From assembly GCA_009911305.1 (NCBI GenBank), contig QXXC01000017.1, positions 1 to 64,000 of the forward strand: a stretch of 64,000 nucleotides of DNA. Reading direction: 5' to 3'. This document shows positions 1 through 8,770 of the stretch, piece after piece; position 1 is the first letter of the stretch, and every line of letters begins with the position of its first letter. The stretch comes from Clostridiaceae bacterium. GTDB taxonomy: Bacteria > Bacillota > Clostridia > Lachnospirales > Lachnospiraceae. The position numbers were made by a program, and so were the translations under genes. The notes beneath the pieces were generated by a model. It had not been told where the DNA came from. It worked only from the letters and a program-made list of their open reading frames with translations, and searched no databases.

Positions 1-257
1 ATATAACTATACGGGGTCGAAATAAATTCGCCACTCCTCCTTCCGTGCTCTGTAGTGTATTGCTATTCCTAAGGCTATTATAAACAAAATGGAGGGGGGA
101 CACAACAAGCTTTTTCATGTCTTGTTTGTGCCTTGAGCGAAGCGAAAGGAATGATAAAAACTATGTGAGGTGAAAGGCAGTAATGACGGTCTAAGCCATC
201 CGGATTACTGCAGGAGGCATCATACATTAGGAATGGAACAAAAGGATGGTGAAAGCT
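1..257. other. A+T-rich non-coding leader at window edge
   Basis: No convincing coding region is seen here. It contains a 7-bp inverted repeat (CAGTAAT at 178-184 with ATTACTG at 204-210) just before a purine-rich stretch, and it probably forms the leader of the glycosyltransferase gene that follows. No clear -35/-10 pair with normal spacing was found, so the promoter may lie upstream of the window. Confidence 0.4.
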
Positions 258-1064
258 ATGAATGAGTTAATCTCAATTGTTATGCCGGTATATAATTCTG
301 AACGATTTTTAAGTGAGGCAATTGAATCCGTACAAAGACAGACATATAAAAATTGGGAGTTAATACTGGTAGACGATGCGTCCACAGATAACAGCGCAGG
401 GATTATAGAAGCGTTTTCAAAAGGAGAGAACCGTATAAAGTATATTTTACTTTCGGAAAACAGGGGGGCTGCATATACACGGAACCGGGCTGTCAGGGAA
501 GCAAAGGGGGAGTATATTGCATTTTTAGATAGTGATGACCGTTGGCTTCCGGAAAAGCTGGAGCGTCAGTATCATTTTATGAAGGATAACCAGATATTGT
601 TTTCATGTACTTCCTATGAGCAGCTCGATGAAACAGGAAAACCGACAGGAAGAATCATCAGGCCGCCCCAAAGGGCCGATTACAAAATGGCATTGTGGGA
701 AAATCCGGTGGGAACCCTTTCGGCAATGTACAATGCTGAAAAACTGGGGAAGGTATATGGACCTTTGATTAGAAAACGGAACGATTATGCATTATGGCTG
801 AAGCTGTTGAAAAAAGTAAGATATGTTTATGGGCTTGACGAGACGCTTGCACAGTATCGGCTCAGAAAAAATTCCCTGTCAAGAAATAAGATGTCCCTCA
901 TCACATATCAATGGAAACTCTATCGGGAAATTGAGAATTTACCTCGTATATGGGCTGCAGTGCATGTAGGATATACAATGGGGCTGAAAATTAAAAGAAC
1001 GTGCCGCCTCTGGCTGGCGTGTGAACGGCAACAAGGAAATTACCGAATCAATGATGCAGGATAA
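258..1064 (+). CDS. Family 2 glycosyltransferase
   Basis: GT-A fold glycosyltransferase of about 268 aa, expected to add one sugar from a nucleotide donor to a lipid-linked polysaccharide intermediate at the inner membrane face. The N terminus has the GT2 opening (ISIVMPVYNSE), then LVDDASTDNS, and the metal-binding region FLDSDDRWLP near residue 95. The ATG at 258 is preferred over the in-frame ATG at 246 because the latter sits directly against the AAAGG element. It is followed after 12 bases by a damaged GT4 gene and belongs to the same polysaccharide locus. The sugar specificity cannot be read from sequence. Confidence 0.85.
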   Translation: MNELISIVMPVYNSERFLSEAIESVQRQTYKNWELILVDDASTDNSAGIIEAFSKGENRIKYILLSENRGAAYTRNRAVREAKGEYIAFLDSDDRWLPEKLERQYHFMKDNQILFSCTSYEQLDETGKPTGRIIRPPQRADYKMALWENPVGTLSAMYNAEKLGKVYGPLIRKRNDYALWLKLLKKVRYVYGLDETLAQYRLRKNSLSRNKMSLITYQWKLYREIENLPRIWAAVHVGYTMGLKIKRTCRLWLACERQQGNYRINDAG

Positions 1065-1076
1065 GGAAACGCTGAT

Positions 1077-2150
1077 ATGTACAAAACAGGAATTTGCGGC
1101 CATTTGGGAATCGGCCATAATCTGTTAAACGGCCAGACGATAAAAACGAAGGCTGTAGCGGAGGAATTGAGAAGGCGGCTGGGAGAAGGCGAGCTTATTA
1201 TTGTAGATACATATGGCGGGATAAAATCAGTACACAGGATGCTGTATCAGTCATGGAATATGTTCAGAAAATGTGAAAATATTATCATGATGCCCGCGCA
1301 TAAGGGGCTGATCGTATTTACGCCTGTATTTTTTTCTATAATTGCTTTTTTCACCGGAGGCTTATCTACATTGTCATTGGAGGATGGCTTGACAGCTTCC
1401 TGAACAGGAACCGGTGGCTCGTGGGAATGCTGAAACGATTTTCAGATATTTATGTAGAAACCTCCACCATGAAAAAGGCGCTTGAATTACGCGGGTTCCA
1501 AAATGTGGAGGTTATGCCGAATTTTAAGAGTTTACCGCTCATCAGGGAAGAAGAGTTAGCTTTGTATCATGCAGCCCCATATAAGATATGTACATTTTCC
1601 CGGGTAGTGAAAGAAAAAGGAATTGAGGATGTAATAAAAGTGATAAATAAAGTCATATGGATCGCAAGAAAACGGTTTTTAAACTGGATATCTATGGTCC
1701 TGTTGATGCTGGATATAAGGAGAGGTTTGAAAAGCTGTGCAGGGATTTTCCGGAATACATCCGCTACAGGGGCGCTGTTGCGCCTGAAGAAAGTGTGGCG
1801 GTGCTGAAAGCGTACTTTGCCTTAATTTTCCCAACGCAATATTACACGGAAGGAATTCCCGGGACAATCATAGATGCATATGCGGCCGGAACGCCGGTTA
1901 TAGCATCGCAGTGGGAAAGCTTTTCGGATGTGATCGAACCCGGGCTCACAGGAATCGGCTATGAGTTTAAAAATGTGATGGATTTAAAACGGGTGCTGAT
2001 TCACATAGCGCTTTATCCTGAAGTCATCGTTGCTATGAAAAAAAACTGCCTTAACAAGGCGAAGAAATTTCTGCCTGAAACCGCAGTCAGAATGATGGTT
2101 GATAAAATGATGAAAAAAATAAAAGGTCAAACGATACTTTCATTTGCCCA
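1077..2150 (+). pseudogene. Frameshifted GT4 glycosyltransferase
   Basis: The reading is spread over three frames: residues starting MYKTGICGHLG (from 1077), then LIYIVIGGWLDSFLNRN through ETSTMKKALELRGF (about 1361-1640), then FKLDIYGPVDAGYKERFE onward (from about 1680). Joined, they give a normal GT4 protein, with the donor-binding end EGIPGTIIDAYAAGTPVIAS near 1850-1910. The first shift lies at or near the T6 run at 1346-1351, the second between 1645 and 1680 near A4/T5 runs. Both look like loss of one base. Either the gene is inactive or the assembly has homopolymer errors. Confidence 0.75.
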
Positions 2151-2934
2151 GCCGGCTCCAACGCTCCAGGTACTGGTTGCGGCTGTGGACCAAATGGATG
2201 CTGCATTGCCCCGGACGCTTAATTTACAGTCTGATGCGATTATAGGCAATCAGTGTGACAGAAATTCGATTGAAGTTATGGATTATAATGGCCATGAAAT
2301 TACCTATCTGAATTTTAAAGAGCGGGGAGTCGGGCTGAACAGGAATAATGCTTTCATGCGGGCTTCAGCGGATATCGTTCTTTTTGCGGATGACGATATG
2401 CGTTATGTGGATCATTATCCGGATATCGTGCGAAAAGCCTTTGCGGCGTATCCGGATGCGGACGTGATTCTGTTTAATCTGCTCGAAGCAGTTCCGCGTC
2501 GTTTTATTACAAAAAAAGCGTTCCGGGTCAGATGGTATAATGCCCTGCGGTTTGGAGCTGCCAGAATAGCGGCCAGAAGGGAGTCATTGAGGCGGCGGGG
2601 TATATGCTTCAATTTATGCTTCGGCGGCGGGGCAGAATATTCTCAGGGAGAGGATTCTTTGTTTTTAATGGAATGCCTGAAAAAAGGGCTTGTCATCTAT
2701 GCTGTGCCTGTGTTTATTGCTGAACTGACGGAAGAGAGAGATTCAACCTGGTTTAGAGGATATACCGAGAAATTTTTTTCTGATCATGGGGCTATGTATG
2801 CGGTGATGGCTCCAAAGCTGTATCCGTTTTATTGCTTACAGGATGCAGTCAGAAAGAGAAATACCTATCAGAAGAAACCGTTTACGAGTTTCCAGATGAT
2901 GATGAGAGGGGCGAAAAAAATCGCCGGAAATTAA
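1657..2934 (+). CDS. GT4 C-terminal part fused to a GT2-like glycosyltransferase
   Basis: This open frame runs without a stop from the C-terminal third of the broken GT4 gene into a second glycosyltransferase. From about 2164 the protein reads LQVLVAAVDQMD, GNQCDRNS, GVGLNRNNAFMRAS and LFADDDMRYVD, a GT-A-like domain with a DDD metal-binding motif. In relatives I know, that domain is a separate protein starting at the Met before LQ. Here the codon is ACG (2161-2163), while the homologous fragment at 4128 keeps ATG. Loss of the GT2 start and of the GT4 stop has joined the two. Whether the GT2 part is translated is uncertain; a fused product would need the GT4 frame to be intact. Confidence 0.6.
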   Translation: MDRKKTVFKLDIYGPVDAGYKERFEKLCRDFPEYIRYRGAVAPEESVAVLKAYFALIFPTQYYTEGIPGTIIDAYAAGTPVIASQWESFSDVIEPGLTGIGYEFKNVMDLKRVLIHIALYPEVIVAMKKNCLNKAKKFLPETAVRMMVDKMMKKIKGQTILSFAQPAPTLQVLVAAVDQMDAALPRTLNLQSDAIIGNQCDRNSIEVMDYNGHEITYLNFKERGVGLNRNNAFMRASADIVLFADDDMRYVDHYPDIVRKAFAAYPDADVILFNLLEAVPRRFITKKAFRVRWYNALRFGAARIAARRESLRRRGICFNLCFGGGAEYSQGEDSLFLMECLKKGLVIYAVPVFIAELTEERDSTWFRGYTEKFFSDHGAMYAVMAPKLYPFYCLQDAVRKRNTYQKKPFTSFQMMMRGAKKIAGN

Positions 2935-2971
2935 AGGATGATTGGAAGAATACAGTGGGAAGGGTGAAGTG

Positions 2972-4072
2972 GTGACAGTATATTTATGTTTATTGATTTG
3001 GGTTTCAGTTTTATGGGCAGTGACACGATGCGGAAGAATATATGTTTATTCGAGAACAGCGAAATGTCATTTCCGAACAAACCTGTTTTTAGTAAGCGCA
3101 TTTTTTTCAGCTTTTTTGTTGATGGGGATACGGGGCGATACGGTTGGGAAGGATACGGCAGTTTATAAAGGCTATTTTCTAGGAGTGTCACAGTTGAAAT
3201 GGAAGACGTTTTTTTCAGGAGGATGGGATAAGCAGTTTTGTACGACAGAAAAGGGATTTATGATATTTGAAAAAATTCTGTCCTACTTTACTCAGAATGG
3301 GCAATGGCTGCTCATCATGTGCGCTGTGATATATATGTGTTGTATCTATTGCTTTGTAAAACAGTTTCATGTTCACCTGTTGACAGCATTCGTATCTTTC
3401 CTGTGCGTTGGTTCTTATTTGCCGGCGATGAATGTAATGAGACAGGCTGTCGCAGTGGGCATGTGCTGTATGGCATGGATTCATCTGCAAAAAAAACATA
3501 ATAGGAAGGCTATTTTGTGGATTTTGGCCGCATGTACATTCCATCGCTCATCGATTATTTTTTTTGTGACAATGTTGTTAAAGAAAATACCTGCAAACAA
3601 GAAAAATTTTTTACTGGCGGCAATCGCAACCGTGGCGTTCTCAATTGGAGGAAGAGGGATTGTATATTGGGTCATAACGTTTATTCCTGTCTACGCAGGC
3701 AGATATGGAAGAGGGAGATGGGAAATTACATCTGCAAACGGGATTCTGATTCTCTGGTTTATTATTGCCATGGTTATCGTTGAGCTGGCTTTCACAACAG
3801 ACTGGAAGAACCGTGAGAATCATATTATATTTGAGGTTATGCTATGCGGCATGGCCTACCTAGGAATTAATATACTGGGGCAGTCCTTTGATGGCTTTGA
3901 TCGGCTGTCCATATTTTTTCAGCCGTTTTTAATTCTTTTATTTGAATATGGTGGAAAATGTTTTGAGCACAGGATATCCAGAATGTACTATACAGGTGTC
4001 GCTGTGTCTATGATGATGTTGTTTTTGCGTTTATCATCAACGGAGCAGTATCAGTATATTCCTTTTTGGTAA
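2972..4072 (+). CDS. EpsG/Wzy-type polysaccharide polymerase
   Basis: Integral membrane protein of about 366 aa with many hydrophobic segments. The early motif MGIRGDTVGKDTAVY near residue 50 is typical of the EpsG family, whose members are thought to polymerise oligosaccharide repeat units on the outer membrane face. The GTG at 2972 is preferred because GAAGGGTGA precedes it by a few bases; the further upstream TTG at 2942 lacks a ribosome site. It sits between glycosyltransferases and upstream of a Wzx-type flippase, which fits a Wzx/Wzy-dependent pathway. The family call rests on motif and topology only. Confidence 0.75.
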   Translation: MTVYLCLLIWVSVLWAVTRCGRIYVYSRTAKCHFRTNLFLVSAFFSAFLLMGIRGDTVGKDTAVYKGYFLGVSQLKWKTFFSGGWDKQFCTTEKGFMIFEKILSYFTQNGQWLLIMCAVIYMCCIYCFVKQFHVHLLTAFVSFLCVGSYLPAMNVMRQAVAVGMCCMAWIHLQKKHNRKAILWILAACTFHRSSIIFFVTMLLKKIPANKKNFLLAAIATVAFSIGGRGIVYWVITFIPVYAGRYGRGRWEITSANGILILWFIIAMVIVELAFTTDWKNRENHIIFEVMLCGMAYLGINILGQSFDGFDRLSIFFQPFLILLFEYGGKCFEHRISRMYYTGVAVSMMMLFLRLSSTEQYQYIPFW

Positions 4073-4127
4073 ATCTGGACAGAATGTTCATGATGATGAA
4101 GAAACGGAATATTGACACCGGTTGCAT

Positions 4128-4190
4128 ATGCTCCAGGCGCTTGTTGCGGCTCTGAACCAAAAGGATACTGCATTGCCCCGAACGCTTAAT
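4128..4190 (+). pseudogene. 5' remnant of a duplicated GT2 gene
   Basis: These 63 bases match 2161-2223 at 54 of 63 positions and encode MLQALVAALNQKDTALPRTL, the start of the same GT2-like protein found fused at 2161. Similarity stops after the AAT codon, where the sequence passes into unrelated bases shortly before the next gene. It keeps the ATG that the other copy has lost. It is a truncated paralogue or a recombination scar. Confidence 0.75.
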
Positions 4191-4248
4191 ATGAATATGT
4201 GGCTATTCAAAGGAGCAGGCGGCATGGTTGCGATAGAAGGAGGCGGAT

Positions 4249-6210
4249 ATGAGAAAAAAAGATTTAAAGAGACTTTCAGAGGCAGACTTCATCGGATTTG
4301 ACTGCTTCGATACACTGATCCACCGTAGCTGTCATCCGGAGACAATCAAGCAGATATGGGCAAAACGTGTATGCAGGAAATACGGCCTGCCTATTACAGC
4401 AAAGGAATTTTATAAAATACGTAAGGCATCTGAAGAATATCTGGAAAAGAAGAGTGAAAATGGTGAATACACGTATCAGGAATTAATACAGGAGATAATA
4501 AAGCGCCATACACTCTATTTTAACGGTGGCAATGATAAAGAACTTTTTAAGAGGACGCAGGAGATAAAACAGTTAGAGATAGAGCTCGAAACACAGCATC
4601 AATATCTGGATCATGACAATGCAGAAATTCTAAAAGAGCTATATAAACAAAATAAAAAGATATTCCTTATTTCGGATTTTTATATGGGAAAAGAGGATGT
4701 GGCTGTCTTTTTAAAGAGGTTTTCCCTGGATCAATACATACAGGATATATTCGTATCATGTGATCTGAAAAAGTGCAAACGGAATGGAACGATATTTGAC
4801 GCTCTGCAGCAGCAGTTTGGCTTTTCCTCCAGAAATTTTGTTATGGTCGGGGACAATAAAAAGAGCGATGTCGCAATACCAAGAGGTAAAGGTTTTCACG
4901 CTGTTTTCTGCAGATATCGAAATCGGGAAAGGAACGTTACACCGCTTTGTGTAAAAAGGAAGATATCAGCGCTGTACAGAAAAAACAGGGGAAGCTTTAC
5001 GGGATATGCATACGGACTGTATCTCTTTTCTGACAATTTATATAAAATGGCGGCTCAGACAAAAACAGAGAATTTGTTTTTTCTTTCCAGGGAGGGAGAA
5101 TTTCTAAAGCGAATATTTGACTATCTTGTGCAATGCCGACAGGGAGATGAAAAAAGGTTATCAACCCATTATTTTCTGGGTTCCAGAGTCGCAACATTTG
5201 CCCCGGGTTTACTGGAGCTAAAGGAGGAAACATTTGAAACACTTGTCCGTCAATATCAGTCGATCAGTCTGAATCAGTTTTTAAGAAGTATTGGATTTTC
5301 TGAAAATGAGGCGCAGCTCATAAGGGAAACGTATGGTTTTGATATGGAACAGAAAATCGACGATGTGATCCATTCAAAGGAAATAAAGGAACTGATCAGC
5401 ACACCCGTTTTTAAGGAATTATATGAAAAGAACCGAAGGGAGCAGCGTGACAATCTGGCCGAATACTGCAGTTCGTTCGGCATAGATTTTGTGACGGAAG
5501 GTCTGCATCTGGTGGATGTGGGATGGAAGGGAACCATACAGGACAATCTGTTCCGGTATTTTAAGGGAAAGGTTGAAGTAGAGGGCTTTTATTTAGGACT
5601 TCAGGAGAACGGGAATTTAAACGTACAGAACCGAAAGTATGGGGTTCTGTATGGTAAAGTGCCATTTGAGTCGGAGAAAGCATCTGTATGGGATTTGGAT
5701 TTTCAGTTTTGGGAAAAAATACTGGCAGGTTCACATTCGGCGGTGAAAAAATATGAGAATAAAAGCATAAATGAACATATGGTATGTTTTGAGGAAGAAC
5801 ATAATCTGGAATATGAGCTGATAAAAGAAACACAGGAACATATATTTCATATGATTTCTGAAATAGAGGCTGTATTTGACGGATGTTGTTTTGAGGCAGA
5901 TGACTTTCAGGATACGTTCGCCGGGATACACAGAAAGATGTTATGCAGTATGTCGCGTAAGGAAATGGAACTTTATTTAGGGCTGAGGAAGCATCACTAT
6001 GAAAATTTTGGTCTGTTTTCTTATGAGGGAGAGCATGTAAAAAAACGGAGACTTCGTCTGCATAACCCATTTAATATGCGCTATGCGCGCGCAGTATATG
6101 TAATGCTGGACAAATATCACCTGCAGGGCCTGTTTCGGATATATGGCACAGCGCTCTATGCCGTTCAGATCATTTGGGGGAGATGGAGGAAGAGATATCA
6201 AATCATATGA
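4249..6210 (+). CDS. HAD-superfamily protein of COG5610 type in polysaccharide locus
   Basis: Protein of 653 aa. The N-terminal HAD domain shows FDCFDTL at residues 17-23 (motif I), ISDFYMG near 141 (motif II) and VGDNKKSDV near 200 (motif IV). The second acidic residue of motif I is replaced by Phe, as in other COG5610 proteins and in haloacid dehalogenases, so classical phosphatase chemistry is doubtful. The remaining 400 residues have no domain I can name. Such proteins commonly sit in Firmicute polysaccharide clusters, but their role is not established. It starts at ATG after a GAAGGAGG site and precedes the flippase by 21 bases. Confidence 0.7.
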   Translation: MRKKDLKRLSEADFIGFDCFDTLIHRSCHPETIKQIWAKRVCRKYGLPITAKEFYKIRKASEEYLEKKSENGEYTYQELIQEIIKRHTLYFNGGNDKELFKRTQEIKQLEIELETQHQYLDHDNAEILKELYKQNKKIFLISDFYMGKEDVAVFLKRFSLDQYIQDIFVSCDLKKCKRNGTIFDALQQQFGFSSRNFVMVGDNKKSDVAIPRGKGFHAVFCRYRNRERNVTPLCVKRKISALYRKNRGSFTGYAYGLYLFSDNLYKMAAQTKTENLFFLSREGEFLKRIFDYLVQCRQGDEKRLSTHYFLGSRVATFAPGLLELKEETFETLVRQYQSISLNQFLRSIGFSENEAQLIRETYGFDMEQKIDDVIHSKEIKELISTPVFKELYEKNRREQRDNLAEYCSSFGIDFVTEGLHLVDVGWKGTIQDNLFRYFKGKVEVEGFYLGLQENGNLNVQNRKYGVLYGKVPFESEKASVWDLDFQFWEKILAGSHSAVKKYENKSINEHMVCFEEEHNLEYELIKETQEHIFHMISEIEAVFDGCCFEADDFQDTFAGIHRKMLCSMSRKEMELYLGLRKHHYENFGLFSYEGEHVKKRRLRLHNPFNMRYARAVYVMLDKYHLQGLFRIYGTALYAVQIIWGRWRKRYQII

Positions 6211-6231
6211 AAAATGCAGGGGTAAAAAAAC

Positions 6232-7716
6232 ATGAAAATGAGATCGGTCAGGAGAAATGCGGTACTAAATATAACAATCACATGTTCTAATATGTTATTT
6301 CCTCTGCTCGTCTTTCCATATGTTTCCAGAGTTTTGCAGGTAGACAATATGGGCAGGGTTGCTTTTTTTACTTCGGTGGCCGGTTATGCTGTTCTGGTCG
6401 CTTCTCTGGGTCTGTCCACATATGGGATTCGGGCAGTGGCGAGGGTAAGGGATGACAGGGAAGCGCTGATAAAAACAGTTCAGGAACTGCTGTATATGAA
6501 TCTGATTGTCACGGCTGCTGTGATAACACTGATGCTTGGATCGGCGTTATTTGTAGATAAGTTTAAGGAAGAACTGACGCTGCTGTTTGCAAACGCTGTC
6601 TTAGTGCTTTCTGCTCCCTTTGGAATGTCCTGGCTGTTTGCAGGACTGGAACAATATGAGTATATTGCGAAACGTACCTTATTTTTCAAGGCACTGTCCT
6701 TGATTATGATTTTTATGCTTGTGCGTGAACCGGCGGATTATACGGTTTATGCATGGATTACCATATGTTCATCCGCAGGTTCAAATATCTGTAATTTTAT
6801 TTATGCAGGCCGTTTCGTTACCTATATTCCGCGGAAGAATCTCCAATTTAAAAAGCATCTTAAACCGATGATTTTATTATTTGCATCGGCTCTGGCAGTA
6901 AACATCTATACGAATTTAGATACGGTAATGCTTGGCTTTATTTCCGGTGATGTACAGGTAGGCTTATATACGGTGGCTGTCCATGTAAAGACGGTTTTAC
7001 TGGCGCTTGTAAATGCAGTCAGCGCGGTTCTTCTGCCCCGTCTTTCTTATTATTACAGTGAAAAAAAGGAAGATGCGTTAAACCATCTTCTGAGAAAGTC
7101 AATAAGTGTTATTTTTATGTTATCGGTTCCAATCACGCTGTTTTTTATTCTTACAGCCAAAGAGTGGATCCTGCTTTTCGGCGGACAGAGCTATCTCGGA
7201 GCTGTTCCCTGTATGCAGCTAATCATGCCGGTTCTTCTGATTTCCGGTTTTTCTAATGTGACCGGGAATCAGATATTGATTCCCGCAGGGAAGGATTCCT
7301 GTTTTATGAAGGCTGTGGCGTCAGGGGCAGTATTGGATTTATGTTTGAACGCGCTGCTTATGCGGCCGTTAGGAGGCGTTGGGGCCGCGCTCGCGACGCT
7401 TCTGGCCGAGCTTTTGCAGATGATGATTCAATTGTATTACGCTCATACGTATATATTGGCCAATATCAGATGGAAAACCCTGATCAATATAACTGTTTCG
7501 GCGCTTGCGGCCAGTCTTCTTCTGCTGATTGTAAGGTGTATGGCCGATTTTCATGTATGGTTGGAAATGGCCGTTTTTTCGATGGTATTCTTCGGAACAT
7601 ACGGGGGATGTATCCTGGGGCTCAGGGAGCCCGCAGCGTTAGAAATGCTTGGCTGTTTAGCCGGTAAACGAAAATCACCCGGACAGATAAAACATATGTT
7701 TGCAGAAAAGGAATAA
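6232..7716 (+). CDS. Wzx-type oligosaccharide flippase
   Basis: Membrane protein of 494 aa with about 12-14 hydrophobic helices, starting RRNAVLNITITCSNMLFPLL and containing VFPYVSRVL, the usual beginning of polysaccharide biosynthesis exporters of the MATE/MOP superfamily. The central VNIYTNLDTVMLGF and VGLYTVAVHV motifs are typical. It should flip undecaprenyl-linked repeat units across the cytoplasmic membrane for the EpsG/Wzy polymerase encoded at 2972. It is followed after 4 bases by another glycosyltransferase, so the genes are probably co-transcribed. Confidence 0.88.
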   Translation: MKMRSVRRNAVLNITITCSNMLFPLLVFPYVSRVLQVDNMGRVAFFTSVAGYAVLVASLGLSTYGIRAVARVRDDREALIKTVQELLYMNLIVTAAVITLMLGSALFVDKFKEELTLLFANAVLVLSAPFGMSWLFAGLEQYEYIAKRTLFFKALSLIMIFMLVREPADYTVYAWITICSSAGSNICNFIYAGRFVTYIPRKNLQFKKHLKPMILLFASALAVNIYTNLDTVMLGFISGDVQVGLYTVAVHVKTVLLALVNAVSAVLLPRLSYYYSEKKEDALNHLLRKSISVIFMLSVPITLFFILTAKEWILLFGGQSYLGAVPCMQLIMPVLLISGFSNVTGNQILIPAGKDSCFMKAVASGAVLDLCLNALLMRPLGGVGAALATLLAELLQMMIQLYYAHTYILANIRWKTLINITVSALAASLLLLIVRCMADFHVWLEMAVFSMVFFGTYGGCILGLREPAALEMLGCLAGKRKSPGQIKHMFAEKE

Positions 7717-7720
7717 AGCG

Positions 7721-8686
7721 ATGATCAGTGTTGTAATGAGCACCTATAATGAGACAGCCGAAGAACTGCGCGGCTCCATAAATTCTATCCTGAAACAATC
7801 CTATCAGGATATGGAATTTATTATTCTGAATGATAATCCTGAACGGGATGATCTGAAGGAGATACTGAAGTTTTACGGGAACTCTGACACAAGGATTTCT
7901 GTCATTGATAACAAAAAGAATATGGGGCTGGCAGCCAGTTTAAATGTGGGAATCAGAGAGGCAAACGGAGAGTACATAGCAAGAATGGACGCGGACGATA
8001 TTTCTCTGCCGCACAGATTAGAAAAAGAGCTGGATTTTCTGAAAAGAAACGGTCTGGATCTGGCGTCGTGCTTCGTTGTCAGAATGGATGAGGATGGAAA
8101 GGAGCTTCCGGCAGACGAGCAGGAGAATGCGTTTACTCTGACAGACGCAGGAAGCCTGCTTCCGATCATAAATTTCATAAAGCACCCGGCTGTTTTGGGA
8201 AAGACGGAAGTGTTTCGGGAATTAAACGGCTACCGCGCCCTTGTTCCGGCGGAGGACTATGATCTGTGGCTGCGCATGGTTTCCGGAGGCTTTCGGATAG
8301 GCTGTATGGAAGAGCGTTTATTGAAATACCGTGTTCGCCGTACAGGGATTTCTAAGTCAAATCAATATATGCAATACATAACGGCAGGGTATGCCAGAAA
8401 TTTATACAAAGAGAGAAGGAGACAGGGATATGACAGCTTTTCAGAGGAACATTTTAAGAAGTATCTGTTAAAACATGGAGCGTATAATAAAAAAAGGACA
8501 GATAAATATAATGAAACAGCAAAAAACTACCAGGCTGCGCTGAAGGATGTGAAGAATAAGAGGTATGGAAGATGCCTGCGTCCTGCGCTGAAAACGCTGT
8601 TTGGGGGCGCGGCCGGCCCGGAGATGATTCTGACCGGCCTGTCGATCCGGTTTGGCAGGAAGAGGCTGATACGCAAAAATATGTAG
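7721..8686 (+). CDS. Family 2 glycosyltransferase
   Basis: GT-A glycosyltransferase of about 321 aa with ISVVMSTYNE at the start, FIILNDNPE, and the metal-binding segment ARMDADDISLPHRLE near residue 90. The acceptor-side motif ALVPAEDYDLWLRM near 180 matches EpsE-like enzymes. The ATG at 7721 is used because AAAAGGA lies just upstream, inside the end of the flippase gene. It is the last gene of the first polysaccharide locus; base composition becomes more G+C-rich after it. Confidence 0.87.
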   Translation: MISVVMSTYNETAEELRGSINSILKQSYQDMEFIILNDNPERDDLKEILKFYGNSDTRISVIDNKKNMGLAASLNVGIREANGEYIARMDADDISLPHRLEKELDFLKRNGLDLASCFVVRMDEDGKELPADEQENAFTLTDAGSLLPIINFIKHPAVLGKTEVFRELNGYRALVPAEDYDLWLRMVSGGFRIGCMEERLLKYRVRRTGISKSNQYMQYITAGYARNLYKERRRQGYDSFSEEHFKKYLLKHGAYNKKRTDKYNETAKNYQAALKDVKNKRYGRCLRPALKTLFGGAAGPEMILTGLSIRFGRKRLIRKNM

Positions 8687-8770
8687 CCAGATTCCAGAAT
8701 CTGTGATAGACTGATTGCACAGAGAATCAGAAATTACGAAATTGAGAGATGAAAGGAAACAATCAGAAAT

